A stretch of 64,000 nt of DNA, taken from NCBI GenBank assembly GCA_045661225.1, contig JAZRFF010000026.1, positions 11,404 to 75,403 on the forward strand. The letters run 5' to 3'. Below the pieces are notes generated by a model. It was not told the DNA's origin, did no database searches, and saw only the letters and a list, made by a program, of their open reading frames with translations. This document shows, piece by piece, positions 43,336 to 53,796 of this stretch; position 1 is the stretch's first letter; each line of letters begins with the position of its first letter. Source of the DNA: HGM04593 sp045661225. Lineage in GTDB: Bacteria > Bacteroidota > Bacteroidia > Bacteroidales > Bacteroidaceae. The position numbers and the translations under genes are program-made.

Positions 43336-45216
43336 ATGAAACTCGCCTCGTTCGACATATTCGACACTACGCTCATTCGCAAATGCGGAAAGCCCGAGAA
43401 CATTTTTTACCTTCTCGCGCACAAATTATACCCCACCGATAGCGTAAAGAGAGAGGACTTTTTACTTTGGCGCCGCGACGCCGAACGCTATGCCGCAAGG
43501 AGACACCCTGGGAAAGAGATAACAATTGAAGATATTTATAGCGGGGAGGAACTTGAGAGTTTCAACGAATATAGCCGCGAGGAAGTAATTGCAGCCGAAA
43601 AGAGCGTTGAAGTCGAGAACCTTATTGCCAACCCGGCTATAAGGGATATTATAAAGGAGAAACGCGAGCAAGGATACACCATCGGCTTTATATCCGATAT
43701 GTACCTCGACAGCGACACCCTCAAAAGCGCGCTCGCAAAAGAGGATTGCATTGCAGAGGGCGAGAAGGTTTATGTATCGTGCGAATGGGACGCAAGAAAA
43801 TCGAGTGGCGCACTTTACAAGAAACTTAAAAGCACAATCAACCCCACTCAGTGGGAACATTACGGCGACCACCCTGTCAGCGACGTAAAAAAAGCGAGAG
43901 AAAATGGGATTACCGCACACAAGGTTACAACAGTTTACAACAGTGCCGAACAAGGTGCCATAGTGCCAAAGAGCGACAAAGCGCACTACAGCAGTTCCAC
44001 CCTTGCCGGCATAAGCCGTGCTGCACGAATCACATTCGACAACCCCTATGCTTCGCTTGCTGCCGACTTCATTGCACCGGCATATATACCATACACACAT
44101 TTTGTGATAAAGAAAGCAAAAGAAAAGAGAATCAAAAACCTCTATTTCCTTTCACGCGACAGCTATATTCTGCAAAGAATCACTGAGTGCCTGCCACACG
44201 AGGATATAAAGCTACACTATCTTTTTGTTTCACGTAAGTCACTGTTGCTACCCTACTTATACAATGCGTCGGCCGATAAATTCCTCGCCATACAGGACAA
44301 AAACACCATAATAGGGAAAAGCATCAGTTCCCTGCTTGCATCGTTGACAACCACACTCGAGGAACTAAAGGAAAAATTCGGGACTGCTTTTGCATTTGAC
44401 AGAATTACCAATAAACAGCAGGAAGAAGAATTTCTTGAAAAGATATTCGGGCACAACAGCACATTCCTGCCCGAACTAAACAGGCGCGCAAAAGAGAAGC
44501 AAGCGTTGCTCGTCCAATATTTTGAGCAAGAAAAAGTATTCGGAAGCGAAAAAACAGCAATGGTCGATGTCGGGTGGTTGGGAACAACACGACTGATGAT
44601 TAACAGCATTCTTAAAGAGCAAGGCCGCCCCGAAACGGAATTTTTCTACTATGGAGTACGAGGTGACGTCCTTGGCACACAATATGGAGAATACCACACA
44701 TACTTTACTCCCGAACAAATGAGCACTGCGGGAACCACACTCATCGAAAACTATTTCTCGGCCTCGCCCTACCCCAGTACAATAGGCTACAAGAGAGAGA
44801 ACGAAAAGATTGTACCCATATTTGCCGACAACGCTATTTACAAGGAGAATGACATCACAAGCAATAACGTCAGTGTGTCAATGTGGATAAGCAACAATAT
44901 TTTACAAAGCCCGGCACCATTAACCGACCACTTTAGGGAATGGGCAAGAAATTCGGTAGAAGAGATGCTGAAACTAAAAAGTGACATTGACATTACCCCA
45001 TTGTGCAAAGCCTCGGAGTTCGATGCCACCTCTTTTGTACGACCATTGTCGTTTAAAGAGCTATTAAGCATTGTATGTCTGGGTGGCAGAGCGACAGCCT
45101 TTGACCGCGGCAGTCTGCGCATAAGCACCGGGGAGAGAATATTCCCCATCGTTGACAGAATTGCAAAATTCACAGGCAAAATAAGACGGAAACTCTATTT
45201 AGCACTAAAAAAATGA
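43336..45216 (+). CDS. HAD-like hydrolase fused to an unassigned C-terminal domain
   Basis: 626 residues. N-terminal HAD domain: FDIFDTTLIRK (nucleophile Asp motif, D-x-D replaced by D-I-F-D), IGFISDMYLDSDTLKSAL, and HYGDHPVSDVKKARENG (acidic metal motif). From about residue 230 a second region (YFLSRDSYIL, AMVDVGWLGTTRLMINSIL, FYYGVRGDVLG) has no function I can name, though this pairing recurs in polysaccharide loci. It may act on phosphorylated sugars or glycerol-type substituents. It starts directly after the acyltransferase stop and overlaps the next gene. Confidence 0.75.
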   Translation: MKLASFDIFDTTLIRKCGKPENIFYLLAHKLYPTDSVKREDFLLWRRDAERYAARRHPGKEITIEDIYSGEELESFNEYSREEVIAAEKSVEVENLIANPAIRDIIKEKREQGYTIGFISDMYLDSDTLKSALAKEDCIAEGEKVYVSCEWDARKSSGALYKKLKSTINPTQWEHYGDHPVSDVKKARENGITAHKVTTVYNSAEQGAIVPKSDKAHYSSSTLAGISRAARITFDNPYASLAADFIAPAYIPYTHFVIKKAKEKRIKNLYFLSRDSYILQRITECLPHEDIKLHYLFVSRKSLLLPYLYNASADKFLAIQDKNTIIGKSISSLLASLTTTLEELKEKFGTAFAFDRITNKQQEEEFLEKIFGHNSTFLPELNRRAKEKQALLVQYFEQEKVFGSEKTAMVDVGWLGTTRLMINSILKEQGRPETEFFYYGVRGDVLGTQYGEYHTYFTPEQMSTAGTTLIENYFSASPYPSTIGYKRENEKIVPIFADNAIYKENDITSNNVSVSMWISNNILQSPAPLTDHFREWARNSVEEMLKLKSDIDITPLCKASEFDATSFVRPLSFKELLSIVCLGGRATAFDRGSLRISTGERIFPIVDRIAKFTGKIRRKLYLALKK

Positions 45217-46067
45217 AAATAGCCGTTGTAATACTTAACTATAACAGCAGTGCCGACTGTCGCAAGTGCATTGGGTTTCTGCAAGAGCAACAAGGCGTGG
45301 ATACAGAAATTATTGTTGTCGATAACTGTTCTTGCCCCGATGAGCGCAAGGCAACAGAGCGCATCTGCGCCGAATGTAGCTGTACATTTATTGCCAATAA
45401 CGAGAATAGAGGCTACAACGCCGGTAACAATGTCGGGTTGCGGTACGCTGCCGAAAGGGGTTACGAGTACGCCCTCATTGCAAACCCCGATATGGAATTC
45501 CCGCAGAGCGATTATCTTGCAACGCTGCTCGACAAGATGCAGGGGGACGCCGATATTGTCGTCTGCGGTAGCGACATTGTGGGTGCCGACGGCGTTCATC
45601 AAAGCCCAATGTTCAAGGACGGCAACTGGCGAAGCTCATTCGGGTGGGTAAAAGAGATTTTCTCACGTCACAAGCAAGGCGATGCTTATGACTTTATAGA
45701 CAATTACAAGGAAAATCACTACTGCCACAAGGTGAGCGGTTGTTGCTTTATGATAAGAATCCCATTCCTTAAAGAGATAAATTTCTTCGATGAAAAGGTC
45801 TTTTTATATTGCGAAGAGGCTATACTCTCGCGTCAGGTAGAGATTACCGGCAAAAGAATGTATTACCTTGCCGAAGCGCAGGCCCTGCACCGTCACATAA
45901 AGAGCGAAAAGGGCGACCCCACGAAACGGTTCAGAATATGGGGCAAGTCCCGCCGATATTTCATTAGCCGTTACAGCAACGACTCGTGGCTGGGTAAACA
46001 AATTGCTAAGCTATCGATGAGGTTGTATGTAGCAACATTTATTATTTACAAGAAACTGAAGCGATGA
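45213..46067 (+). CDS. Glycosyltransferase family 2 (rhamnosyltransferase-like)
   Basis: 284 residues. VVILNYNSSADCRKCIGFLQ, IVVDNCSCPDE, NRGYNAGNNVGLRYA and ALIANPDMEFP match the WbbL-like group of GT2, often rhamnosyl- or related transferases. Substrate inferred only from this resemblance. Confidence 0.87.
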   Translation: MKIAVVILNYNSSADCRKCIGFLQEQQGVDTEIIVVDNCSCPDERKATERICAECSCTFIANNENRGYNAGNNVGLRYAAERGYEYALIANPDMEFPQSDYLATLLDKMQGDADIVVCGSDIVGADGVHQSPMFKDGNWRSSFGWVKEIFSRHKQGDAYDFIDNYKENHYCHKVSGCCFMIRIPFLKEINFFDEKVFLYCEEAILSRQVEITGKRMYYLAEAQALHRHIKSEKGDPTKRFRIWGKSRRYFISRYSNDSWLGKQIAKLSMRLYVATFIIYKKLKR

Positions 46068-47086
46068 GCAGTACCCCTAAAAAAAGACTCGACTACATAG
46101 ACGCCACAAAAGGCGTTGCAATACTTTGTATAACATTCCTGCATTTTGAAAAAGGTGTTATCCCTGGTTGGTTGAACACTTGGATTGGGCTGTTTATGAT
46201 TACTGCGTTTTATGTAACATCGGGGTGGTTGACAGGAATTTCCACCAAAGAACTTGCACCAACAGAACTCTTTAAAAAGAGAATACGCCAAATAGGAATA
46301 CCCTATCTATGGTTCAGTTTATTGATTATACTGTTCGACGTTATATGGGTTCTGTGCAGTTTTATGGAGAGTGATATCCTGTTACGCGACATCTACAAGA
46401 CTGTTACGCTACGAGGCATTGGCACTTTGTGGTTCCTGCCGGCACTGTTATTCGGAGAATACCTGTTCAGCCTCATCAGGAACAGCAAGCACAAATGGTT
46501 GGCAGTGACAATCGGGATAATCGCAACTATTATAGTTAATCGTATATATTATTCGCAATGGTACCCACTAAGAAACCTGAACGAGTTTAATAAAATTATT
46601 GATGCACCTTTACAGGTTATAAAAAACAGCGTGGGTGCTTGGCCCATTATAGCAATAGGGTACTTACTCGCTAAAAAATGGGCGATAAGTATCGTCAAGA
46701 TGAATAAAGCCAAGCTTATGCTGGCATCTGCAATAATCTTTGCTATCAGTTTTATATTGGTCATTTGCCCTCCGTTTACCATATACTACGTTAATGGATT
46801 ATTATGTAACATTTTGCCGGCAATTGCATTTATGTGTCTATTCATCGCTATAGGCAATAACCTATTCAGCCGTTTCTTTATATACTGGGGAAGGAATTCT
46901 CTCATTCTTATGTGCACACATTTCAGCATAACTATGGAGATTCTTATGGTATTCGATAAATACATTTTGCATCACACGGTGTTTGAAGGTCCAAGAACAC
47001 TCATCTATTTTGCAATATGCATACTGATGACTTACCCATTGGTATCACTCTTTAATGGCAAACTAAAGTTTATGCTTGGGAAATAA
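46064..47086 (+). CDS. Acyltransferase (membrane, family 3)
   Basis: 340 residues, about ten membrane segments. DYIDATKGVAILCITFLHFE and GTLWFLPALLFGEYLFSLI are family motifs. Overlaps the GT2 upstream by 4 bases. Confidence 0.87.
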   Translation: MSSTPKKRLDYIDATKGVAILCITFLHFEKGVIPGWLNTWIGLFMITAFYVTSGWLTGISTKELAPTELFKKRIRQIGIPYLWFSLLIILFDVIWVLCSFMESDILLRDIYKTVTLRGIGTLWFLPALLFGEYLFSLIRNSKHKWLAVTIGIIATIIVNRIYYSQWYPLRNLNEFNKIIDAPLQVIKNSVGAWPIIAIGYLLAKKWAISIVKMNKAKLMLASAIIFAISFILVICPPFTIYYVNGLLCNILPAIAFMCLFIAIGNNLFSRFFIYWGRNSLILMCTHFSITMEILMVFDKYILHHTVFEGPRTLIYFAICILMTYPLVSLFNGKLKFMLGK

Positions 47087-47095
47087 CCTACTACT

Positions 47096-48352
47096 ATGTT
47101 CGAAATATTCAAAAACAAATCAAAGTTAACGCTATTTGCAACAATACTTATAATTTTCTATGGCATTTACTATATGCCCATAGACTCATTCGGTATGAAC
47201 GCACCTATTAAGATGATGCTTATGGTATCATCAATAGCAGTGCTTTTCCTGTATAGTTTCAAGGCTTCTAAAGCGGTAATCATTGGAATAATATACCTTC
47301 TGTATCAATATATTGTTGCAAGTTACCACCCTGGTAGTTTCCGTTGGAACACATATATATACTCTGTACTGTTAGTGCTTACGTACGTATCATTCTACAA
47401 CCTTGTTTTTATTGAAAAAGTATTCACAATAAACCATTTTATAAAAATATGCAAATGGTTTATGATGCTGTACTTTGTTTGGTGTATCGTCCAACAAGTA
47501 TTTACCATTGCAGGAATAGGATATTTCCCTTTGTTAAATATGATGCAAAATCTTGACAGAGGTATCGGTTGCCAGTCACTCTCTATGGAACCAAGCACAT
47601 TCGGACGCTTTATGCTTGTATTTTATTACGCATACGTAAAGTGCTGTGAGTATAAGCGCGACGAAGGTCCTTTCACGCTCAAAGAACTGTTCAGCGGAGA
47701 GCATAAATGGGTTACAATACGTTTCTTGTGGATGATGCTAACAATGGGTAGCGGAACTGCATTTGTGTGTCTTATACTATTCTCGCTCTATTTTGTGCGT
47801 CAGCACAACTGGTACTATGTAATACCAACACTTATAGTTTGCTACAACCTTGTACAGGCATCGGGTATTGAAGCTCTTGACCGAGCTACAAATACCTTTG
47901 AGGCTACAACGACACTCGACAAAGATATTGTAAGGGAAACTGACGGTTCGGCATCGGCACGAATAACGCCTTTTTTAAATTCCTTGACTGCCGATTTTAC
48001 CAAGAGCGAAACGTGGTTCGGGTATGGAATTGACCACGGAATAAAAGATAAATACAACAGAACATTGTTCGATGACTATGGATTTATATTTTATCTTATA
48101 AATATTATTTTCTGTTTCACCTGTGCCTATAATTTTTGGTCACTTGGCACAATTTTTATGTTCGCAGGTGTAGGAGGTGGATATGGTAATAATATTCAAT
48201 ATGCTTGGGCGCTTATGATGGTTATGACCTGTGTAAAATATTTCTACAAAAACCGTTATAATCCCGAAATTTATGAAGATGATGAGGTAGAAGAGGAATA
48301 TATAAATGACGAAAATAAAGAAGCAATTCCAGACCTTACTCAAACAAAATAA
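47096..48352 (+). CDS. Probable polysaccharide polymerase (Wzy-like)
   Basis: 418 residues with about ten hydrophobic segments and a longer extracytoplasmic loop (about 255-315). It has no strong motifs, as is usual for Wzy. SLSMEPSTFGRFMLVFYYAY recalls the EpsG/Wzy group. It is the only gene in the locus with this topology besides the flippase and the acyltransferases, so the polymerase role is assigned by elimination. Acidic C-terminal tail. Confidence 0.7.
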   Translation: MFEIFKNKSKLTLFATILIIFYGIYYMPIDSFGMNAPIKMMLMVSSIAVLFLYSFKASKAVIIGIIYLLYQYIVASYHPGSFRWNTYIYSVLLVLTYVSFYNLVFIEKVFTINHFIKICKWFMMLYFVWCIVQQVFTIAGIGYFPLLNMMQNLDRGIGCQSLSMEPSTFGRFMLVFYYAYVKCCEYKRDEGPFTLKELFSGEHKWVTIRFLWMMLTMGSGTAFVCLILFSLYFVRQHNWYYVIPTLIVCYNLVQASGIEALDRATNTFEATTTLDKDIVRETDGSASARITPFLNSLTADFTKSETWFGYGIDHGIKDKYNRTLFDDYGFIFYLINIIFCFTCAYNFWSLGTIFMFAGVGGGYGNNIQYAWALMMVMTCVKYFYKNRYNPEIYEDDEVEEEYINDENKEAIPDLTQTK

Positions 48353-48367
48353 GTTATTAGAAATTTA

Positions 48368-49315
48368 ATGATTACCATTATGAGTTTAATAGATTTTTTT
48401 GACAATATACGTCACTGGGGAGAAAAAAGAAACTTTTTTCTATCAAAAATATACTTTTATCCCATTTGTAACAGAATTACAGACACACTTGCAAATCTCA
48501 TTCTACCTATATATTTCAAAGTTACAACAAGAAATATTAAAAACAGTCTTAAGCACACAAATACATTGAATAAACAAGAAAATATTATTGTTTCTTTAAC
48601 ATCTTTTCCTGTTAGAATACCCAAACTATGGATAGTTGTTGAGAGCATATTAAGGCAAACAATAAAGCCCGATAGAATAATTCTATATTTACAAGTAAAT
48701 AGCAAAGATGAACTTCCTAATAGATTACTGAATATGCAAGAGCGAGGAGTTGAGATTATTATCTGCGACACAACACTACGCTCGCACAACAAATATTGGC
48801 ACGCATTTAAGAATTACCCAAATGACTGCATTATTACTATTGATGATGATATTATATACAGAAGCGACTTTATTGAAAATCTCTTAAACCTACACTTTAA
48901 ATATCCCAATTCAATAATCACAAATTGGTCAAAAGAGATTAAAAAGGAAACGCCCTATTATTTAGAGTGGCCCGATGCCAAACCTAATAGACAGACAAAA
49001 GCACTTTTACCAATTGGTGTTGCTGGAGTTTTATATCCAAGCCATTGTATGCATAAAGATGTGCTAAACAAACAACTAATACAAGAGTTATGCCTTACAG
49101 CCGATGATATATGGTTAACTTGTATGGCCTTATTAAACGGCACCAACAAGATTCAAAGCCAATACAAACAGCACTATTTACCCGTACGAATTAAGAATAA
49201 TACAACATTATTGGCTGTCAACCGCGAGCGAAATCAAATATGCATTGACAACTTGAACAAATATTATAGGAAAAAATTAGGTATATCACCATTTATTGAC
49301 CTCATTAATGACTAA
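48368..49315 (+). CDS. Glycosyltransferase-like protein (GT-A type)
   Basis: 315 residues. IIVSLTSFPVRIPKLWIVVE, SILRQTIKPDRIILYLQ and a metal-site IITIDDDIIY indicate a GT-A glycosyltransferase outside the classic GT2 group. ATG 48380 is an alternative start. Strongly AT-rich. It overlaps the next gene by 8 bases. Confidence 0.75.
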   Translation: MITIMSLIDFFDNIRHWGEKRNFFLSKIYFYPICNRITDTLANLILPIYFKVTTRNIKNSLKHTNTLNKQENIIVSLTSFPVRIPKLWIVVESILRQTIKPDRIILYLQVNSKDELPNRLLNMQERGVEIIICDTTLRSHNKYWHAFKNYPNDCIITIDDDIIYRSDFIENLLNLHFKYPNSIITNWSKEIKKETPYYLEWPDAKPNRQTKALLPIGVAGVLYPSHCMHKDVLNKQLIQELCLTADDIWLTCMALLNGTNKIQSQYKQHYLPVRIKNNTTLLAVNRERNQICIDNLNKYYRKKLGISPFIDLIND

Positions 49316-50291
49316 TTTTACCACCAACCTTACCCTTGCCATCTGCCTTTACAATGCAGAGAAATACATTAAGGAGACTCTTGACAGCGTTGTTGCACAG
49401 ACAATGCAGGATTTTCACCTGCTCATTGTAAACGACTGCAGTACCGACGGCAGTGTTGCTATAGTGGAGGAGTTCTTTACACAGCACCCTCGGCAGTACG
49501 AGATTATCACTTTTGAAGAGAATAAGGGTATTGGATACGCACGCCATTTTGCCGAGCGCAAGGCAACAACACAATATATGATGTTCCTTGATGCCGATGA
49601 TATACTGTACCCCAATGCTATTGAAACGATGTACAACAAAATAACATCGGACAACGAACTAATGGCTGTTGGGTGCTATCTGGAATATGTCAATGAAAAA
49701 GGCAAGCCTATAGGTGGTGGAATATTCTTAGGCGAGAAAGACAAGGAATCTTTCTACGAAAAGGCAAGAAAAAGAAAGCTCATATTTATGCAGCCGACGG
49801 CTATATACGACAGAGAAATTGCGCTCTCTGTTGGTGGATACGTTATTGAGGGTTACCCAGACGGTAAACCACGCTTTCAGGACTACTGCGAAGACCTTGA
49901 CCTGTGGACGCGTATGAGCGACCTTTACACCCAACAAAAGGCAATTATTGTTATTCCAAAGGTACTTTGCAAATACAGAAAGGTTGGTTGCGGATTGTCG
50001 GCAAGTTCTTTCAATATGATTATAAAGATGCGCTACACAAAGAAGAACCTTCTTTTGCGGCGCAACGGAGAAAAGGAACTTACATTCACCCAATTCTACA
50101 ACTCACTGACAAAAAAAGAACTAAAAAGAATTAAAAACGACGCAAAAGCCGCCGATGCACTGCGCAACGCAGTATTTTACCTAAAAAAAGGAAATATTTT
50201 CAAAGGTGCTTGCGAGGCAATAAAATCAATCTACTACCGCCCAGGGTACATTCTTGACAAGCTGAAACATAATTTCTTCAAGAAGAAATAA
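49308..50291 (+). CDS. Glycosyltransferase family 2
   Basis: 327 residues from ATG 49308, inside the end of the preceding gene. LTLAICLYNAEKYIKETLDS, IVNDCSTDGS and MFLDADDILYP form the catalytic core. More GC-rich than its upstream neighbour. Confidence 0.9.
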   Translation: MTNFTTNLTLAICLYNAEKYIKETLDSVVAQTMQDFHLLIVNDCSTDGSVAIVEEFFTQHPRQYEIITFEENKGIGYARHFAERKATTQYMMFLDADDILYPNAIETMYNKITSDNELMAVGCYLEYVNEKGKPIGGGIFLGEKDKESFYEKARKRKLIFMQPTAIYDREIALSVGGYVIEGYPDGKPRFQDYCEDLDLWTRMSDLYTQQKAIIVIPKVLCKYRKVGCGLSASSFNMIIKMRYTKKNLLLRRNGEKELTFTQFYNSLTKKELKRIKNDAKAADALRNAVFYLKKGNIFKGACEAIKSIYYRPGYILDKLKHNFFKKK

Positions 50292-50305
50292 AACAAAAGA
50301 CACCT

Positions 50306-51241
50306 ATGAGAAACTACTCACTTGACAGTTTGAAACTTCTATGTGCAATATTTGTAGTTTTTTTGCACACTCCGCAACCTGAGATTTGGAAAAATTACAT
50401 TACTCCATTTCTTAATTGCGCCGTACCTATATTCTTTATGATTTCAGGGTATTTCACATACAAAAAAAAGAACATCAGACATACTGTAATAAAAAGAATC
50501 AAACACCTTATTTATATTTTCTGCATTATATTCCTTTTTTATTTATCTTTGTCTTTGATTGCCAATGGTAAGGATTCTTTGGAACATTTATCTATTTTAT
50601 TCTCGCATAACTTTATTTTATTGAACTCAGTTCCTTACTCTATGCATCTATGGTATATTATTGCATATATTTATGTTCTTCTAATAATATTACTGGTAGA
50701 AAAATATAATTTATATAAATGGCTCTTTTATATAACACCAATATTACTTATAACCGGATTAATAGTCGGTAAATACAGTGAAATATTATTGGGTAACTGT
50801 TTTCCAACAAATTATACAAGAAATTTTCTTTTTACCGGACTGCCTTTTTTTTCATTAGGAATGATTATCAAAAAGGCAAAACAAATACCGAACATTCACG
50901 TCGCCGGAATTTTGTGTATTGTGTTCTATATTTTAGGAGTTATCGAAGTTTTAAATGTTAAAAGTCTGGGGGATCTCTACGCATCTACTATATTTCTTTC
51001 GTTATCTATATTTATTTTATTTATAAACATTAAACAAGTAAAAGATAATATCTTTTCTAAATTAGGAAGGGAAGAGAGTTTATACATATACTTACTGCAC
51101 TTTTTCATTACTAACGGCGTAACACTGCTTTGTAATAAATATACATACTTGACATATTTCAGTGCTCTTATAGCATTATCTCTGACACTTATATTAATAT
51201 ATATACTGAGAAAAGTAAAGATTATAGGCAAAATAATCTAA
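50306..51241 (+). CDS. Acyltransferase (membrane, family 3)
   Basis: 311 residues, about ten membrane segments. YSLDSLKLLCAIFVVFLHTP and VPYSMHLWYIIAYIYVLLII are recognisable family motifs. One of the most AT-rich genes in the locus, so a separate origin is likely. Confidence 0.85.
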   Translation: MRNYSLDSLKLLCAIFVVFLHTPQPEIWKNYITPFLNCAVPIFFMISGYFTYKKKNIRHTVIKRIKHLIYIFCIIFLFYLSLSLIANGKDSLEHLSILFSHNFILLNSVPYSMHLWYIIAYIYVLLIILLVEKYNLYKWLFYITPILLITGLIVGKYSEILLGNCFPTNYTRNFLFTGLPFFSLGMIIKKAKQIPNIHVAGILCIVFYILGVIEVLNVKSLGDLYASTIFLSLSIFILFINIKQVKDNIFSKLGREESLYIYLLHFFITNGVTLLCNKYTYLTYFSALIALSLTLILIYILRKVKIIGKII

Positions 51242-51314
51242 ATGTAACACCTTGTTTTTATTAGATATATAATTTAAAAACTATTGTATATAACATAACC
51301 AATAGAATATCAAG

Positions 51315-52634
51315 ATGTCCGATAATACAACTAAACATATAAAACAGATAATATCGTTCCTTAACGCAAACGCCGACTATGCCGTGCTACGTAACTTCGA
51401 GGGACTTCCCGACAAGAACAACAGCCGCGACATTGACATTATAATAACCCGCAAAAGCTATAAAAGCATAAAGAGTGAGCTTGTAGAGCTAATAGACCGC
51501 AGCGGGTGGAAGATTATAACCTATTTAAAGAGCGACCGTCTTATAACCTATGTGTGTGCAACAACAAACGAAGAAAAAACAGAAATTGTACAATGGGACT
51601 TTTTCTTCGACACATCGGTATGGGGCGTGAGACTGATGGACGCTAAGGAGTTCCTCGCACACAAGCAGTTCAACGGATTCCTGTACTATGTAGGCGTTGA
51701 GTGCCAATTCCTCGATAAAATCCTGTACAACAGCGCAGTGGGAAGCAAGTACCCCGAGAAGTACAGCGCAACAAGGGCAGCTGCCGAGAACAGCCCCATT
51801 GTAACCGACAAGATTAAGCAAATATTCGGTTGCGCAAACGCCGATGAATGCGAAAAGCGTCGAGGTAAACGTCTGCTATTGAAAGCTGTTTGGCGCAACC
51901 TTAAAAGCAGGCCGTTTGCTCTTATTGGAGGAGTTCTACACTTTCTTTACACTTTTATCCGCAACTACATCTGCTCCGACACCGGATTCAGCATAGGGTT
52001 CACAGGCCCCGACGGCAGTGGCAAGACAACGGTCATTGACACCATTCTGGAGCGCATAGCACCGGTGTTCCGCACAGCTCATAAGTACTACCATTTTCGT
52101 CCTATGCTGTTCGGCAACCTTGGCGAGGTAGCACACTCGGCCGGACTAAAGAAAGATGTTGACCGCAACTACAGCGACCCTCACCGTGGTGGCACGACCG
52201 GCAAGCTGAATTCGCTGCTGCGACTGTGTTACTATTCAGCCGATTATATTTTAGGTTACTTTACAAAGGTAAAGTCGGTAACACGCATCACACGTGTGGT
52301 GGTTTTCGACCGTTATTTTACCGATATTATATGCGACAGTCGCCGTTCAAGAATAAACCTTGGCACAAAGTTCCTTTATCGTTGGGGACGTGTGTTCATT
52401 CCCACACTCGACTACAATATTCTGCTCACCGCAAGCAGCGAAACGATACTCGCTCGCAAACGCGAGCTTGACAAGGCGGGCATTGACACAATAAACGAGA
52501 AGATTGACTACCTTGCCGGCAAGCGAGGGTACACGAAGGTTATAAACGACACAACCCCGCAAGCAGCTGTAGGAAAGATTCTTACCTTTATATTCAACGA
52601 ACAGCACAAAAAGAATTTAAAAAGATTGAGATGA
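51315..52634 (+). CDS. Nucleotidyltransferase-like domain fused to a thymidylate-kinase-like P-loop domain
   Basis: 439 residues. Residues about 1-140 (DYAVLRNFEGLPDKN, SRDIDIIITRKSY) resemble a nucleotidyltransferase fold with the D-x-D pair. A basic linker follows, then from about residue 225 a kinase-like P-loop GFTGPDGSGKTTVIDTILE, VVVFDRYFTDIICDSRR (DR motif of thymidylate kinases) and a lid region with IDYLAGKRGY. It may phosphorylate or nucleotidylate a sugar precursor for the polymer; this is inference. A 73-base gap precedes it. Confidence 0.65.
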   Translation: MSDNTTKHIKQIISFLNANADYAVLRNFEGLPDKNNSRDIDIIITRKSYKSIKSELVELIDRSGWKIITYLKSDRLITYVCATTNEEKTEIVQWDFFFDTSVWGVRLMDAKEFLAHKQFNGFLYYVGVECQFLDKILYNSAVGSKYPEKYSATRAAAENSPIVTDKIKQIFGCANADECEKRRGKRLLLKAVWRNLKSRPFALIGGVLHFLYTFIRNYICSDTGFSIGFTGPDGSGKTTVIDTILERIAPVFRTAHKYYHFRPMLFGNLGEVAHSAGLKKDVDRNYSDPHRGGTTGKLNSLLRLCYYSADYILGYFTKVKSVTRITRVVVFDRYFTDIICDSRRSRINLGTKFLYRWGRVFIPTLDYNILLTASSETILARKRELDKAGIDTINEKIDYLAGKRGYTKVINDTTPQAAVGKILTFIFNEQHKKNLKRLR

Positions 52635-53725
52635 GCAATAGAAGAATTATAGCATTTTATCTGCCCCAATATCACGCAACAGAGACTAATAACCTTTGGT
52701 ACGGCGAGGGATTTACAGAATGGTCAAACGTAAAAAAGGCAAAAGCGCTTTTTAAGGGACACTATCAGCCAAAAGTTCCAAGTGAATTAGGATACTATAA
52801 TCTTCTTGATTCAGAGATTCGTCTAAAGCAAGCGTTATTAGCAAAGTTGTCCAAAATTGAAGGCTTCTGCTACTATCACTATTGGTTCGGAGAAGGACGT
52901 ATGGAACTTGAAAAACCGTTTCAAGAAGTAGTCCGTATGCAACAGCCCGACTTTCCATTCTGCTTATGCTGGGCAAACCAATCGTGGTATTCAAAATTCT
53001 GGAACAACGATATTGAGTGCGAGCCCAAACTTATAGTCGAGCAGAAATACGACAACCAAGAATGGAGGGAGCGACATTTTTATTCACTGTTGGAGGCTTT
53101 CAAAGATAAACGGTATATTAAAGTTGACAACAGATTGCTTTTTATGATATATCGACCATTAGAATATCCAGAAGTAAAAACTTTTATGAAACACTGGCAA
53201 TCCCTTGCAAAAGAAAATAATCTCAATGGTTTCTATTTTATTGGTCAAGCAAATAATGACAATGAAGCGATTTCAATAAAAGGTCTCGGGTTTGATGGAG
53301 TAAATATCGTACGAAAAAATGAGTACAGAAATCATTGGAGATATTCGAATATCTTAACTAAATATTGGAATAAGTTTCAAAGAGTAATTGGCAATGCCCC
53401 TTATCATTACAACTATAAAAATATATATAAAACATTCATAAAGAAGGGAGGCTTAGAATGCTATGACGATTTTTATCCTACTCTTATACCAAATTGGGAT
53501 CACTCTCCAAGAAGTGGTAAACGTGGAGATGTTTTTTATAACTCAACACCTGAACTTTTCGAAAAGCACTTAAAGGAGACACTTGAAATTACCAAGGATA
53601 AAATAGATAATAAAAATTTAATTTTTCTTAAATCTTGGAACGAATGGGGTGAAGGTAACTATATTGAACCTTGTATAAAATATGGAAGAGGATACATTGA
53701 TGTTATGAAAAAGAATCTCGAATAA
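52631..53725 (+). CDS. WbsX-like (GH99-type) glycan enzyme
   Basis: 364 residues. AFYLPQYHATETNNLWYGEG, FTEWSNVKKAKALFKGHYQP, FCLCWANQSW and FLKSWNEWGEGNYIEP are the classic WbsX motifs of a (beta/alpha)8 family found in polysaccharide loci. It is related to endo-mannanases but commonly taken as a glycosyltransferase or processing enzyme. Overlaps the preceding gene by 4 bases. Confidence 0.87.
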   Translation: MSNRRIIAFYLPQYHATETNNLWYGEGFTEWSNVKKAKALFKGHYQPKVPSELGYYNLLDSEIRLKQALLAKLSKIEGFCYYHYWFGEGRMELEKPFQEVVRMQQPDFPFCLCWANQSWYSKFWNNDIECEPKLIVEQKYDNQEWRERHFYSLLEAFKDKRYIKVDNRLLFMIYRPLEYPEVKTFMKHWQSLAKENNLNGFYFIGQANNDNEAISIKGLGFDGVNIVRKNEYRNHWRYSNILTKYWNKFQRVIGNAPYHYNYKNIYKTFIKKGGLECYDDFYPTLIPNWDHSPRSGKRGDVFYNSTPELFEKHLKETLEITKDKIDNKNLIFLKSWNEWGEGNYIEPCIKYGRGYIDVMKKNLE

Positions 53726-53796
53726 CTTTATTTTGCATCGTTTAATGAATTTCTTTTTTGAGATACATACCATTAGTTTTAAAAAGCAGAATCAAA

